Positions 7,684 to 16,609 of a stretch of DNA of 64,000 nucleotides are shown in pieces. The notes under the pieces are model-generated. The model searched no databases. It had not been told where the DNA came from and saw only the letters and a list, made by a program, of their open reading frames with translations. The stretch spans positions 110,507 through 174,506 of the forward strand of contig NZ_JBMOVV010000007.1 in the NCBI RefSeq assembly GCF_049472135.1, in the 5' to 3' direction. The position numbers and the translations under genes are program-made. Position 1 is the first letter of the stretch. The number at the start of each line of letters is the position of its first letter. This DNA comes from Arcobacter_B sp049472135. GTDB lineage: Bacteria > Campylobacterota > Campylobacteria > Campylobacterales > Arcobacteraceae.

Positions 7684-8643
7684 ATGCAACTATTATTAAA
7701 AAAGCTATTGTATTTATTAGTTATGCTTTTTATAATTAGTTTGATTTCATTTATAGCTATAAATGCAGCGCCAAACTCTTTTTTTGCAAGTGGGCAGTTA
7801 AACCCTAATATTACAGAAGAGTCAATTGCTCAACTAAAAGCTATTTATGGACTAGATAAGCCTTTATATGTACAGTATTTTTCATGGCTTATAGCTATGG
7901 TTCAACTTGATTTTGGTATTTCTTTTGCTAGTGGTTCACAAGTAAAAGAAGAGATATTAAGTAGAATTCCAATCACACTTACAATAAATATAATCTCAAT
8001 GGTTTTTATCTTTTTTATTTCACTTTATCTTGGAATAAAAGCAGCATTAAATAAAAATAGTTTTTTTGATAGATTCACAGGACAGTTATCACTTCTTAGT
8101 TTTTCTATGCCATCTTTCTATTTAGCCTTGCTTTTAGTTTTAATTTTTGCTATAAACTTTGAAGTTTTACCAATAGCAGGTTTACACTCCGTACCAGATG
8201 ATGGAAGTTTAACTTACTATTTAGATTTTGCATGGCACTTAATACTTCCTATTTCTATCATAATATTTAGTGGAATTGGAAGTTTGACTTTATATATTAG
8301 ATCGCTTACTATTGAGATTTTAAAGTCTGATTATATTTTCTTTGCAAAAGCAAGAGGTTTAAATAACAAACAAATTCTAAGATACTATATCTTACCAAAT
8401 CTATATCCACCAGTTATTACACTACTTGGATTATCACTTCCAGGAATTATTGGTGGTTCAGTAATACTTGAAACAATTTTTTCTATTGATGGAATGGGAC
8501 TTTTATTTTTCCAAAGTGCTTTAGCTCATGACTATCCTGTAATTATGGGAATATTAATCATCGGAGCATTTTTAACACTTCTTGGAAATATCTTAGCAGA
8601 CTTAGTTCTACTAAAACTAAACCCAAACTATGATGGAAAATAA
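7684..8643 (+). CDS. ABC transporter permease, DppB/OppB type
   Basis: A 319-residue inner-membrane permease of the dipeptide/oligopeptide/nickel family. It has about six membrane helices: one at 8-28, a periplasmic loop with the family motif IYGLDKPLYVQYFSWL (about 54-69), then helices around 100-120, 135-160, 185-210, 245-270 and 285-310. The cytoplasmic EAA-like loop SDYIFFAKARGLNNKQILRYYILPN (about 216-240) contacts the ATPase. No ATPase, second permease or binding protein lies next to it, so its partners must be elsewhere. panC follows 23 bases downstream and may be co-transcribed. Confidence 0.88.
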   Translation: MQLLLKKLLYLLVMLFIISLISFIAINAAPNSFFASGQLNPNITEESIAQLKAIYGLDKPLYVQYFSWLIAMVQLDFGISFASGSQVKEEILSRIPITLTINIISMVFIFFISLYLGIKAALNKNSFFDRFTGQLSLLSFSMPSFYLALLLVLIFAINFEVLPIAGLHSVPDDGSLTYYLDFAWHLILPISIIIFSGIGSLTLYIRSLTIEILKSDYIFFAKARGLNNKQILRYYILPNLYPPVITLLGLSLPGIIGGSVILETIFSIDGMGLLFFQSALAHDYPVIMGILIIGAFLTLLGNILADLVLLKLNPNYDGK

Positions 8644-8666
8644 GAAATTTAATTAAGGAAACATAA

Positions 8667-9485
8667 TTGAAAGTTTTAAAAACTATTGAGCAGTTACAAG
8701 AAGTTAGAAAAAATATTAACTCAACAGTTGGTTTTGTACCAACAATGGGAGCTTTACATGATGGACATATCTCTTTAATCAAAAAAGCAAGAGAAGAAAA
8801 TGAAATAGTTATAGTATCTATCTTTGTTAACCCTACGCAATTTCTTCCAGGAGAAGATTTAGACGCATACCCAAGAAAAGACGAAGCAGACAAAAAAATC
8901 TGTGAGATGTGTAAAGTTGACTATCTTTTCATGCCTGAAATTTCTACTATGTATGGAAGTGAAGAGATTTTAATAAAAGCTCCAAATAAAAGCTATATGT
9001 TAGAAGGCAAAACAAGACCAGGTCATTTTGATGGTGTTTTACAAGTAGTTTTAAAACTATTTGGATTAACTCAACCAACAAATGCATACTTTGGTAAAAA
9101 AGATGCACAACAACTATCGCTTATTCAACAAATGGTTAAAAACCTTTTCTTACCAATAAACATAGTACCTTGTGATATAGTGAGAGAAAAAGATGGACTT
9201 GCTATGAGTTCAAGAAATGTATATTTAGATGAAATTCAAAGAAAAGATGCATTACTTATTTCAAAGTCACTTTATAGTGCTGCTTCACTTATAGCAAAAG
9301 GTGAACTTGATGTAAAAAAAGTAAAAGAGAAAATCTATGAGGTTATGTCAAGTCTTGATGTGGAGTATGTAGCAATAGTTGATAGAGAATTTAATGAAAT
9401 AGAAACTATTGAGCTTAAAAATACAGTAATTCTAGTAGTTGCTAGATTTGGGAATACAAGACTTCTTGATAATATTTGGTTATAA
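8667..9485 (+). CDS. panC: Pantothenate synthetase
   Basis: PanC joins pantoate and beta-alanine with ATP to give pantothenate, the CoA precursor. The 272-residue protein has the class I-synthetase-like PTMGALHDGHISLI motif (residues about 25-38), IFVNPTQF, the GHFDGVLQVVLKLF segment, YFGKKDAQQL and MSSRN (KMSKS-like loop, about 178-182). The start codon is TTG (8667), chosen because AAGGAA lies 9 bases upstream and MKVLKTIEQL matches the family start. It sits between the ABC permease and rimO; no panB or panD is adjacent. Confidence 0.95.
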   Translation: MKVLKTIEQLQEVRKNINSTVGFVPTMGALHDGHISLIKKAREENEIVIVSIFVNPTQFLPGEDLDAYPRKDEADKKICEMCKVDYLFMPEISTMYGSEEILIKAPNKSYMLEGKTRPGHFDGVLQVVLKLFGLTQPTNAYFGKKDAQQLSLIQQMVKNLFLPINIVPCDIVREKDGLAMSSRNVYLDEIQRKDALLISKSLYSAASLIAKGELDVKKVKEKIYEVMSSLDVEYVAIVDREFNEIETIELKNTVILVVARFGNTRLLDNIWL

Positions 9486-9551
9486 AACAAATATTTTACA
9501 AAAAAAAGCTTTTATGCTAAAATTGCGAAAAAATTAAGGTTTAAATATTAA

Positions 9552-10904
9552 ATGAAATTTACTACTAAAAATCCTGATAAATCATTACATCTTGTTTCAC
9601 TTGGTTGTACAAAAAACCTTGTTGACTCAGAAGTAATGCTTGGAAAATTAAAAGATTATACACTTACAAATGATTCTTCAACAGCAGATGTTATTATTGT
9701 AAATACATGTGGTTTTATTGACTCGGCAAAAGAAGAGAGTATTAATACGATTTTAAATTTACATGATGAAAGAAAAGAAGAATCAGTTCTAGTTATGGCT
9801 GGTTGTTTAAGTGAAAGATACAAAGAAGAGCTACAAAAAGAACTACCTGAAATCGATGTATTTACAGGAGTTGGTGACTATGATAGAATTGATGAACTTG
9901 TAAATGCTAAAAGATCAAACTTCACAAATGAAGTATTCTTAGCAAGTGAAACAAATGATAGAGTTATCACTGGTTCTAACTACCATGCTTACGTAAAATT
10001 AAGTGAAGGATGTAACCAAGCCTGTTCATTCTGTGCTATTCCTAGTTTCAAAGGAAAACTTCACTCAAGAACACTTGAATCACTAGTAAAAGAAGTAACA
10101 TCTCTAGTTCAACAAGGATTTACTGACTTTTCTTTTGTATCTCAAGACTCATCTTCATTCTTAAGAGATTTAGGACACAAAGATGGTTTAGAGCAGTTAG
10201 TTGAAGCTGTTGAAAAAATAGAAGGGATAAAAACTGCTAGAATTTTATACCTTTACCCATCAACAACTACATTATCACTTATTGACAAAATTGCTGATTC
10301 TAAAGTATTTGTAAACTACTTTGATATGCCACTTCAACATATCACTCCTTCAATGTTAAAAATTATGAAAAGAGGAAAAGGTGTTGAAAAACTAATTGAG
10401 CTTATGGATCATATGAAATCAAAACCAAACTCTTTTGTAAGAACTACATTTATAGCTGGTCACCCAGGTGAAACACAAGAAGATTTTGAAGCTTTAGCAA
10501 AATATATTGAAGAGTATAAGTTTGATAGAGCAAATGTATTCTCTTACTCTGATGAAGAAGGAACAACAGCTTCAAAATCAGATGCAAAAGTTGAACAAGA
10601 AATCATAGATGAAAGAGCAGATATTTTAGGTGAAATCATTGCCCAAACAACTCAAGAATCACTTGAAAAAGAAGTAGGTCAAACTTTTGAAGTATATGTT
10701 GATGGTGAGAGTGAAGAGCATGAGTACTTATTAAGTGCTAGAAAAACTGTATGGGCTCCTGATATTGATGGAGAGATCTACATCAATGACAATGAATTAA
10801 CAGATGAAAAAGGTGAACAAAAACAGTTAGAATTTGGAAAAATCTATACTGTAAAAATCACTGAACTTGTAGGTGATAAACTACTAGCAACTGTTATTAA
10901 ATAA
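9552..10904 (+). CDS. rimO: Ribosomal protein uS12 (Asp) methylthiotransferase
   Basis: RimO is a radical-SAM enzyme that methylthiolates a conserved Asp of ribosomal protein S12. The 450-residue protein has the N-terminal UPF0004 domain (LVSLGCTKNLVDSE, VNTCGFIDSAKEES, VMAGCLSERY: three Fe-S cysteines), the radical-SAM CNQACSFCAIP cluster motif (CxxxCxxC, about 155-165), and a C-terminal TRAM domain (from about 375). The LGCTKNLVDSE signature separates it from MiaB. It is followed one base later by tilS, so the two form an operon. Confidence 0.96.
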   Translation: MKFTTKNPDKSLHLVSLGCTKNLVDSEVMLGKLKDYTLTNDSSTADVIIVNTCGFIDSAKEESINTILNLHDERKEESVLVMAGCLSERYKEELQKELPEIDVFTGVGDYDRIDELVNAKRSNFTNEVFLASETNDRVITGSNYHAYVKLSEGCNQACSFCAIPSFKGKLHSRTLESLVKEVTSLVQQGFTDFSFVSQDSSSFLRDLGHKDGLEQLVEAVEKIEGIKTARILYLYPSTTTLSLIDKIADSKVFVNYFDMPLQHITPSMLKIMKRGKGVEKLIELMDHMKSKPNSFVRTTFIAGHPGETQEDFEALAKYIEEYKFDRANVFSYSDEEGTTASKSDAKVEQEIIDERADILGEIIAQTTQESLEKEVGQTFEVYVDGESEEHEYLLSARKTVWAPDIDGEIYINDNELTDEKGEQKQLEFGKIYTVKITELVGDKLLATVIK

Positions 10905-10905
10905 C

Positions 10906-11883
10906 ATGAACTTAAACTTTAGTGCAATAAAAGAGTCTAAAAACCTTCTTGCTTTTTCAGCAGGAGTAGACTCCAGTGCACTATTTTTCCTTCTTCTTGA
11001 AAACAATATCCCTTTTGATATAGCCATTGTTGATTATAATTTAAGAGAACAATCAAAAGAAGAAGTATCTTACGCAAAAGAACTCTCCCTTAAATATAAT
11101 AAACAGATTTTTATAAAAGAAGTCTTTTTAGAGGGTTCTAACTTTGAAAAAAAAGCAAGAGATATAAGATATAACTTTTTTGAAGAGCTTATCAGAAAAC
11201 ACAGCTATACTACTTTAATTACTGCACATCAACTAAATGATAAGCTAGAATGGTTTATGATGCAACTTTCAAAAGGTGCAGGATTAAGTGAGCTAATAGG
11301 CTTTAATAGTTGGGAAGAAAAAGAGTTTTATAAAATATATAAACCTCTTCTAAATATCACAAAAGATGAACTTCAAGAGTATTTAATAGCAAATGATTTT
11401 AAATATTTTATTGATGAGACAAATAGTGATACAAAATACAAAAGAAACTATTTTAGACATAACTTTAGTGATAAATTTTTAAAAGAGTTTAAAGACGGAG
11501 TAATAAACTCTTTTGAATACTTACAAAAAGACATTAACTCTTTAAATAAAAATAGTGATTGCCTACAGAAATTAAAAGATTTAGAAGTTTTTAAAAATAC
11601 AAATGATGATAATCTAAATATTAGAATTATAGATAAAAGTTTAAAAAGGAGAGGATATATTTTATCTAAAGCTTCAAGAAATGAGATTTTAAAACAAAAA
11701 GAGATTATTATATCCCATAAAGTTGCAATTAGCATTACAAATAACTATATTTTTATATGTCCAAATTTTAAAATAACTATGGATAAAAAGTTTAAAGAAA
11801 AGTGTAGAGTAAAAAAAATACCTAAAAATATTAGAGCTTATTTATATAAAGAAAAAATAGAAATTGAAAGCTTAATTATTTAA
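10906..11883 (+). CDS. tilS: tRNA(Ile)-lysidine synthetase
   Basis: TilS modifies C34 of the CAU-anticodon tRNA(Ile) to lysidine, which changes its codon reading to AUA. The 325-residue protein has the N-type ATP pyrophosphatase P-loop LAFSAGVDSSAL (residues about 15-26, SGGxDS-like), ITAHQLNDKLEWFMM in the middle and RNYFRHN (about 183-189). It is the short form without the long C-terminal domain, as in other Campylobacterota. It begins two bases after rimO. Its 3' end overlaps the convergent flagellar gene by 12 bases. The codon AUA is frequent in this genome, so the enzyme should be essential. Confidence 0.94.
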   Translation: MNLNFSAIKESKNLLAFSAGVDSSALFFLLLENNIPFDIAIVDYNLREQSKEEVSYAKELSLKYNKQIFIKEVFLEGSNFEKKARDIRYNFFEELIRKHSYTTLITAHQLNDKLEWFMMQLSKGAGLSELIGFNSWEEKEFYKIYKPLLNITKDELQEYLIANDFKYFIDETNSDTKYKRNYFRHNFSDKFLKEFKDGVINSFEYLQKDINSLNKNSDCLQKLKDLEVFKNTNDDNLNIRIIDKSLKRRGYILSKASRNEILKQKEIIISHKVAISITNNYIFICPNFKITMDKKFKEKCRVKKIPKNIRAYLYKEKIEIESLII

Positions 11884-12141
11884 AAACTTTCTCATTTTTC
11901 TTGCTTCATCTAAATCTGTTTTTGCTTGTGATTTTTGTCTTTTTAAAAAGTTTATACTTTTGAAGAACAGTTCTTCCAACTGTTTTAATTGTTCAAGCTC
12001 TAAGTCAAAATCTTCTATGCTATTTTGACCTATATACTCTTCATACCAAGATACAAGAGCATCTGCTTTTTCATAAGAATCTAGGGAATCAATTCTGATT
12101 AATTCTTCTAAGGCCCTTACAGACCTGTCTCTTCTTTCCAT
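11872..12141 (-). CDS. Small coiled-coil protein downstream of fliS (FliT-like position)
   Basis: An 89-residue charged, helical protein without recognisable motif. The second half (DLELEQLKQLEELFFKSINFLKRQKSQAKTDLDEARKMRK) is a long amphipathic helix. It overlaps the end of fliS by 25 bases in another frame, so it is translationally coupled, and overlaps the tilS 3' end by 12 bases. In many bacteria the gene after fliS encodes the FliD chaperone FliT; size and helical make-up fit, but sequence similarity cannot be judged by eye. Function inferred from position only. Confidence 0.6.
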   Translation of the reverse strand: MERRDRSVRALEELIRIDSLDSYEKADALVSWYEEYIGQNSIEDFDLELEQLKQLEELFFKSINFLKRQKSQAKTDLDEARKMRKFLNN

Positions 12142-12473
12142 GCTTCTATTAACCCTTGTGCTACTTTCATTACTTGATTTACAGCATTTATATTATCGTC
12201 AATACCAGCAGAAAAAAGTGTCTCAATTTGATAAAGATATAATCCATCTAAATAATAAGCAACATCACCACCATCAAAATCTAGTACATTTCTTAATTCA
12301 TCAAAAATAGCAATTGTCTTATTTATATATGTAAACTTAGCTTCAATATCACCCTCTTCCATTGCATTTTTTACAAATGAAAGATATTTAATTATACCTT
12401 CGTATAATTTAAGTATCAGTACATAAGGATCATCTGAAACTGCATTTTGTTGATTATATATATCTAATCCCAT
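12117..12473 (-). CDS. fliS: Flagellin export chaperone FliS
   Basis: FliS binds flagellin in the cytoplasm and keeps it unfolded for export. The 118-residue length and signature fit: N-terminal IYNQQNAVSDDPYVLILKLYEGIIKYL (family motif NxxxxxSPxxLILxLYdgai), then helices with TYINKTIAIFDELRNVLDFDGGDVAYYLDGLY. It follows fliD but is separated by an AT-rich hairpin, and it has its own TATAAT box (12508-12513 on the minus strand) and ribosome site CGGAGAT, so it can be expressed independently of the long upstream operon. Confidence 0.93.
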   Translation of the reverse strand: MGLDIYNQQNAVSDDPYVLILKLYEGIIKYLSFVKNAMEEGDIEAKFTYINKTIAIFDELRNVLDFDGGDVAYYLDGLYLYQIETLFSAGIDDNINAVNQVMKVAQGLIEAWKEETGL

Positions 12474-12507
12474 AAAGTATCTCCGTTTTTCATCTAGTAA
12501 TAAGTAT

Positions 12508-12513
12508 ATTATA
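12508..12513 (-). promoter_or_regulatory. -10 box upstream of fliS
   Basis: TATAAT read on the minus strand, about 35 bases before the fliS ATG. It follows the hairpin that ends the fliD transcript. No convincing sigma-28 box was seen. Confidence 0.4.
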
Positions 12514-12532
12514 TATTAGCTTAATTTTAAAC

Positions 12533-12561
12533 AAAAAGAGAAAAAATAATTTTCTCTTTTT
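12533..12561 (-). terminator. AT-rich hairpin after fliD
   Basis: A perfect 12-bp stem AAAAAGAGAAAA / TTTTCTCTTTTT with a 5-nt loop, ending one base from the fliD stop codon and followed on the minus strand by more T. Only two GC pairs, so efficiency is uncertain. Confidence 0.6.
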
Positions 12562-12562
12562 A

Positions 12563-13924
12563 TTATCCTGAAGTAGTAGATTGTTGGATCATCATTTTAA
12601 GTCCAGAGAAAGATGATTCAAATTGTGTAATAAGTGCAGTATATGCTGCAAATTGATTTGCTAATTGGCTGTATTTATCATCCAATGCCTCTACAGCTTT
12701 TTCTTTTTCTTTTTCAAGTGTTTCTTCTCTTGAATCAATACCTTTTTCATAAGTATCAAGTAATCCACCTGTAAAGTTCATTTCATCTAAAGCTGCTTTT
12801 AATTGTGTACCAAAACCTTCTTTAGCAGCAGTACCAACAAATAACTCTTTTAACTCTTCTGGATTGTTAGTTAGAACCTCATTAAAAGCAACAGTATCTA
12901 ATGAAATTTTTCCTGTTTTATCTAACTCAAAACCATAGTTAAATAAAGATTTATCAGAATTTTCTCCATACTCTCCAAATAGTTTTTCCTTAACTTGAGA
13001 AAGTAGAGTTCTTAAAGATGATTTATCAGAGATTGAACTATCAGCACTATCTATTTCTTCATTAACTAAATCAACTAATTCATTGAATTTAGTGATAAAA
13101 TCTTTGATCTGTGTTTCAATGTAAGAAGTATCTTTACTAACATTAATTGAAGATTCTCCAAGTTTTGTAGCTGTAATATCTAAACCATCAACAGTAATTT
13201 TATTTTCAGCTGAAGTATAAGCAACACCATCAACTTCTAAACTCATATCTTGTGCAGTTAATGTATGGTTAGCAGCATTTACAGTAGTTCCATCTGTTGT
13301 ATAACCTAAAGCCTGACTAGCAGCTCCTGATATAGTTAAAGCATTAGCTAAACCAGACTCTTCACTTTTTAAAACCAATCTATATGAATCTGTACCTACT
13401 TGGTCTAAAGAAGCATGAATTCCAACTTTTTCATTAATTGCAGTTGCTAGTTCATCATAAGTTGCATAATCAACCGTATTAAAAGTATGAACAGTTCCAT
13501 CAATCTCTATATTTAATGCTCCTATATCACCTAAAGCATCTTTTGTTGCTGCATCAATTGCATCTGATTGATAAACATCTTTTTGTGCTAAACTTTGTAC
13601 ATTTACAGTTGTAATACCTACATTTACATTTTTAGAATCTGTAGCATTAAATACTACTGAATCACCAGATGTTGTAGCAGATTTTTCTTCAAAAGCATTT
13701 GATCCACTAGTAACAAATAAGTCAAAAGGTTTTACTGTTTCTAGTAACTCATTTACTTTAGAATTAATAGTTGCGAAAGTCTCTTTCTCTTTTACAATAT
13801 CTTCTAAATTTGTTTCTAAGGGTTCAACTCTAGCTTTTCTTTCTGCTGCTTTTAATTTATCAATTAAATCTTGATTTAATGCAGTAGATTGTCCTGTTCC
13901 TAGTCCTAAAATACCATCAGCCAT
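12563..13924 (-). CDS. fliD: Flagellar filament cap protein FliD (HAP2)
   Basis: FliD caps the growing filament and folds arriving flagellin. The 453-residue protein has the FliD N-domain (ILGLGTGQSTALNQDLIDKLKAAERKARVEPLETNLEDI, residues about 4-45), variable middle domains with the VNVQSLAQKDVYQS motif, and a C-terminal coiled-coil segment ending in YSQLANQFAAYTALITQFESSFSGLKMMIQQ, typical for the axial proteins. It lies 13 bases after flgK and ends at a hairpin. Confidence 0.93.
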   Translation of the reverse strand: MADGILGLGTGQSTALNQDLIDKLKAAERKARVEPLETNLEDIVKEKETFATINSKVNELLETVKPFDLFVTSGSNAFEEKSATTSGDSVVFNATDSKNVNVGITTVNVQSLAQKDVYQSDAIDAATKDALGDIGALNIEIDGTVHTFNTVDYATYDELATAINEKVGIHASLDQVGTDSYRLVLKSEESGLANALTISGAASQALGYTTDGTTVNAANHTLTAQDMSLEVDGVAYTSAENKITVDGLDITATKLGESSINVSKDTSYIETQIKDFITKFNELVDLVNEEIDSADSSISDKSSLRTLLSQVKEKLFGEYGENSDKSLFNYGFELDKTGKISLDTVAFNEVLTNNPEELKELFVGTAAKEGFGTQLKAALDEMNFTGGLLDTYEKGIDSREETLEKEKEKAVEALDDKYSQLANQFAAYTALITQFESSFSGLKMMIQQSTTSG

Positions 13925-13937
13925 AACTTACTCCTTA

Positions 13938-15848
13938 TTACCTTTTAAGACCTAATAAAGTCTGTAACATTTCATCAATTATAGTTACAATTTTAGCATT
14001 AGCTGTGTAAGCTGCTTGAAACTTAACTAAATTAACCATCTCTTCGTCTTTATCAACTTTTACAAGTTCATTATATGAAGATGTTAAAGCTGCTTTAATA
14101 TCTTTTTGAGTATCTAAAACAAAATCTGTACTCTCTTTATCCTCTGAAACAATTGCTCTAATCTCTTGAAAGAACTCTGAAAAAGAAGTTCTATCATTAT
14201 GAGTTGGGTCTTGTGCTCCATCTGTAAAAGATAAATCTTTTTTCCATTGAAGCTCTGCTAAGTAATCTAAATCTTTTTGATCTAAATCATTAATAGCTGT
14301 TTCATTAAACTTCAATGTACTTACACTTGTACCTGAGAAAAGTCCTAGTTTTACTGTATCTCCTACAGTACTATCAAGTTCATCAATAGCTTTTTCACCA
14401 AACTTATAAGTATCAACACCTGTTCTTATATATTTATCTGTAACATCTGCAAGAACTTTTGCAAACTTATCAAGTTTTTCTTTATAAACCTCTAGTTTAT
14501 TGTTTGGTGAATCAGAACTGATATTATCTGTTTGAACTTTTAAAACACCAGATTTTAAGTCAACTTCTTTATCATAGATTGCAACATAAGTTCTACTTAC
14601 TGCTTCACTACTTTGAAGTTCATCTTTATAAAAACTATTTCTTACTTCATCTAAATTACCATCACCATCAACATCATTACTTTCAGTAATTGTAATTCTA
14701 CCTTCAAATTTACCATTAACTCCTGGGCTATCTGATTCAATTAATAAGAATTTATCTTCACCATCAATATCAATTTTATTTCCATCATCATCAACTCTGT
14801 AGTTACCATTATATGCAGTAATTAATCCTTTTGTACTAGGATTGTCATTTATTGCATAAGCCAAAGCTCTTACATAATTGTCTGCATCAACAACATCAGG
14901 AGTTCCATCTTCATCAAAATCAATATCAACTGCATTTCCATCTTTATCAGTATATTGAGAACTACCAACTGTAATTGTCACTTCTTGGTCGTTATTAAGT
15001 TTATAAGTGATTTTATCACCTAACTCAGGAGTATTAGTTACAGCACCTGTTGTATTATCAATAAATGTTAAACTACTTCCTGTACCTGCATTATCTGCAA
15101 ATCTATCTATTTGAGCTTTATGTTCTTCTTCAACACTAATATCTCTAACATTTGTGTTATATCTAACTGCTACGTTACCAGCAATTTTAAGCTCATATTC
15201 ACCAAAAGATCTATCAACATTAATATCAACATACGAAGATAATTGTTCTTCTAGGTAATCTCTTCTATCTAATAAATCATTAGTAGCTTCACTTTGTTTA
15301 CCTAGTTTTTCATTGATTTGACCAATCTCTTGTAAAATATCATTTACTTTATCTACATTAGATTGAAGCTCTTGCTCTTCTAACTCTTGCGCTCTTTCAA
15401 TACCTGTATATAAATTTTGTAAAGACTCTACTAAAAGTTTACCTTCATTAATAAGTCCATTTTTATATACTTCAGAATTCGGATTAGATCTTAAATTTTC
15501 AACCGCTTGGAAATATCTATTTAAGTCTGAAGAAAAACCACTATTATCAGTCTCTTTAAAAGCTGTTTCAACACTTCCTAAAATACTTGAAAGCTTAGTA
15601 TATCCTTGCTCTCTTGTATTTTCAGTCATAAGCCTATCAAACATATATTGGTTTGTAACCCTATATGCATTGTCAGCACCAACACCACGACCTGTAAATC
15701 TAGTGTCAGTCTGCTCAAGCTCTTTTATATCAACAACTCTTTTTTTATAACCAGGAGTATTCTCATTAGCTATATTATTAGAAACATTCTCAACAGCTAT
15801 TTTAGCAGCTGTTAAACCAGTTTGTGAAACATTTAATGTATTAAGCAT
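13938..15848 (-). CDS. flgK: Flagellar hook-associated protein FlgK (HAP1)
   Basis: FlgK joins the hook to the filament. The 636-residue protein begins with the rod/hook signature LNVSQTGLTAAKIAVENVSNNIANENTPGYKKR (residues 4-36) and ends with MVNLVKFQAAYTANAKIVTIIDEMLQTLLGL, the matching C-terminal D0 helix. The middle contains several acidic, Ca-loop-like stretches (DKDGNAVDIDFDEDGTPD, DDDGNKIDIDGED, DVDGDGNLDE) unusual for FlgK. They may bind calcium in the extracellular domain; this is inference from the D/N/G spacing. The gene is transcribed with fliD. Confidence 0.93.
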   Translation of the reverse strand: MLNTLNVSQTGLTAAKIAVENVSNNIANENTPGYKKRVVDIKELEQTDTRFTGRGVGADNAYRVTNQYMFDRLMTENTREQGYTKLSSILGSVETAFKETDNSGFSSDLNRYFQAVENLRSNPNSEVYKNGLINEGKLLVESLQNLYTGIERAQELEEQELQSNVDKVNDILQEIGQINEKLGKQSEATNDLLDRRDYLEEQLSSYVDINVDRSFGEYELKIAGNVAVRYNTNVRDISVEEEHKAQIDRFADNAGTGSSLTFIDNTTGAVTNTPELGDKITYKLNNDQEVTITVGSSQYTDKDGNAVDIDFDEDGTPDVVDADNYVRALAYAINDNPSTKGLITAYNGNYRVDDDGNKIDIDGEDKFLLIESDSPGVNGKFEGRITITESNDVDGDGNLDEVRNSFYKDELQSSEAVSRTYVAIYDKEVDLKSGVLKVQTDNISSDSPNNKLEVYKEKLDKFAKVLADVTDKYIRTGVDTYKFGEKAIDELDSTVGDTVKLGLFSGTSVSTLKFNETAINDLDQKDLDYLAELQWKKDLSFTDGAQDPTHNDRTSFSEFFQEIRAIVSEDKESTDFVLDTQKDIKAALTSSYNELVKVDKDEEMVNLVKFQAAYTANAKIVTIIDEMLQTLLGLKR

Positions 15849-15904
15849 AGAGACTCCTTTGTAGTATATTGTCTAATTATTGCATTACATTTCTTAAAAT
15901 TAGA

Positions 15905-16609
15905 TTAAAAAGGCCATATCGCTCTCATAAGCTTAATACCCCATGGAGTTTCCATAATATCAGCTTCCGTACCCTCTTTATCGTACATTAGTTTTAAATT
16001 AGCTATTTGATTTGAGCTAATCGAATTTTCTGAACTAATATCATATGGTCTTATCACACCTGTAATTATTATAACTTGTTTTTGTCCATCAATCAACAAC
16101 TCTTTAGAGCCTTTAATATAATAGTTCCCATTTTGATAAGTTTGTTGAATTATTGCAGAAATCGACGTAGAAAAACTCTCAGCAAAACTTGTTTTAACCT
16201 CACCTGAGTCTGAGTTAGTACTTTGAGTAGAGAAATCAACTCCTAAATTTCTATTAAATTTATTAGCTAATTTACCAGCAGTAGCACCTAAAGTATTTGT
16301 TCCTGTTCCTGCTAATATTCCTCCACCTAAACTACTATTTCTATCATTAGAAAGTTCTCTTTTATTGTTAGTATTTGATGTTAAATTTTCATCAATATTT
16401 ATTTGTATAATATCCCCAACTTGAAGGTCTTTTTTATCAGCAAACAAAGAAGTTCCTTCCATAGAATAAAGTGAGCCTTTATTCTTTTTAGGTTCAGGCT
16501 GTGGTTTTGGTACTTGTATTTTTGGTTCTTCAAATTTTATTTCAGGTTCACTTGTACTACAAGCATTAAAAAGAAAGGCAATTAATACTGGATAAATAAA
16601 TTTATGCAT
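15905..16609 (-). CDS. flgH: Flagellar L-ring protein FlgH
   Basis: FlgH is the outer-membrane lipoprotein that builds the L-ring around the flagellar rod. The 234-residue protein has a signal peptide and lipobox FNAC (Cys17), a proline-rich linker (EPKIQVPKPQPEPKK), then the family motifs GSLYSMEGTSLFADKKDLQVGDIIQI, NNKRELSNDRNSS, and the C-terminal NGNYYIKGSKELLIDGQKQVIIITGVIRPYDIS. Its start overlaps the preceding gene by 8 bases. The partner P-ring gene flgI lies on the opposite strand at the far end of the block. Confidence 0.95.
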   Translation of the reverse strand: MHKFIYPVLIAFLFNACSTSEPEIKFEEPKIQVPKPQPEPKKNKGSLYSMEGTSLFADKKDLQVGDIIQINIDENLTSNTNNKRELSNDRNSSLGGGILAGTGTNTLGATAGKLANKFNRNLGVDFSTQSTNSDSGEVKTSFAESFSTSISAIIQQTYQNGNYYIKGSKELLIDGQKQVIIITGVIRPYDISSENSISSNQIANLKLMYDKEGTEADIMETPWGIKLMRAIWPF

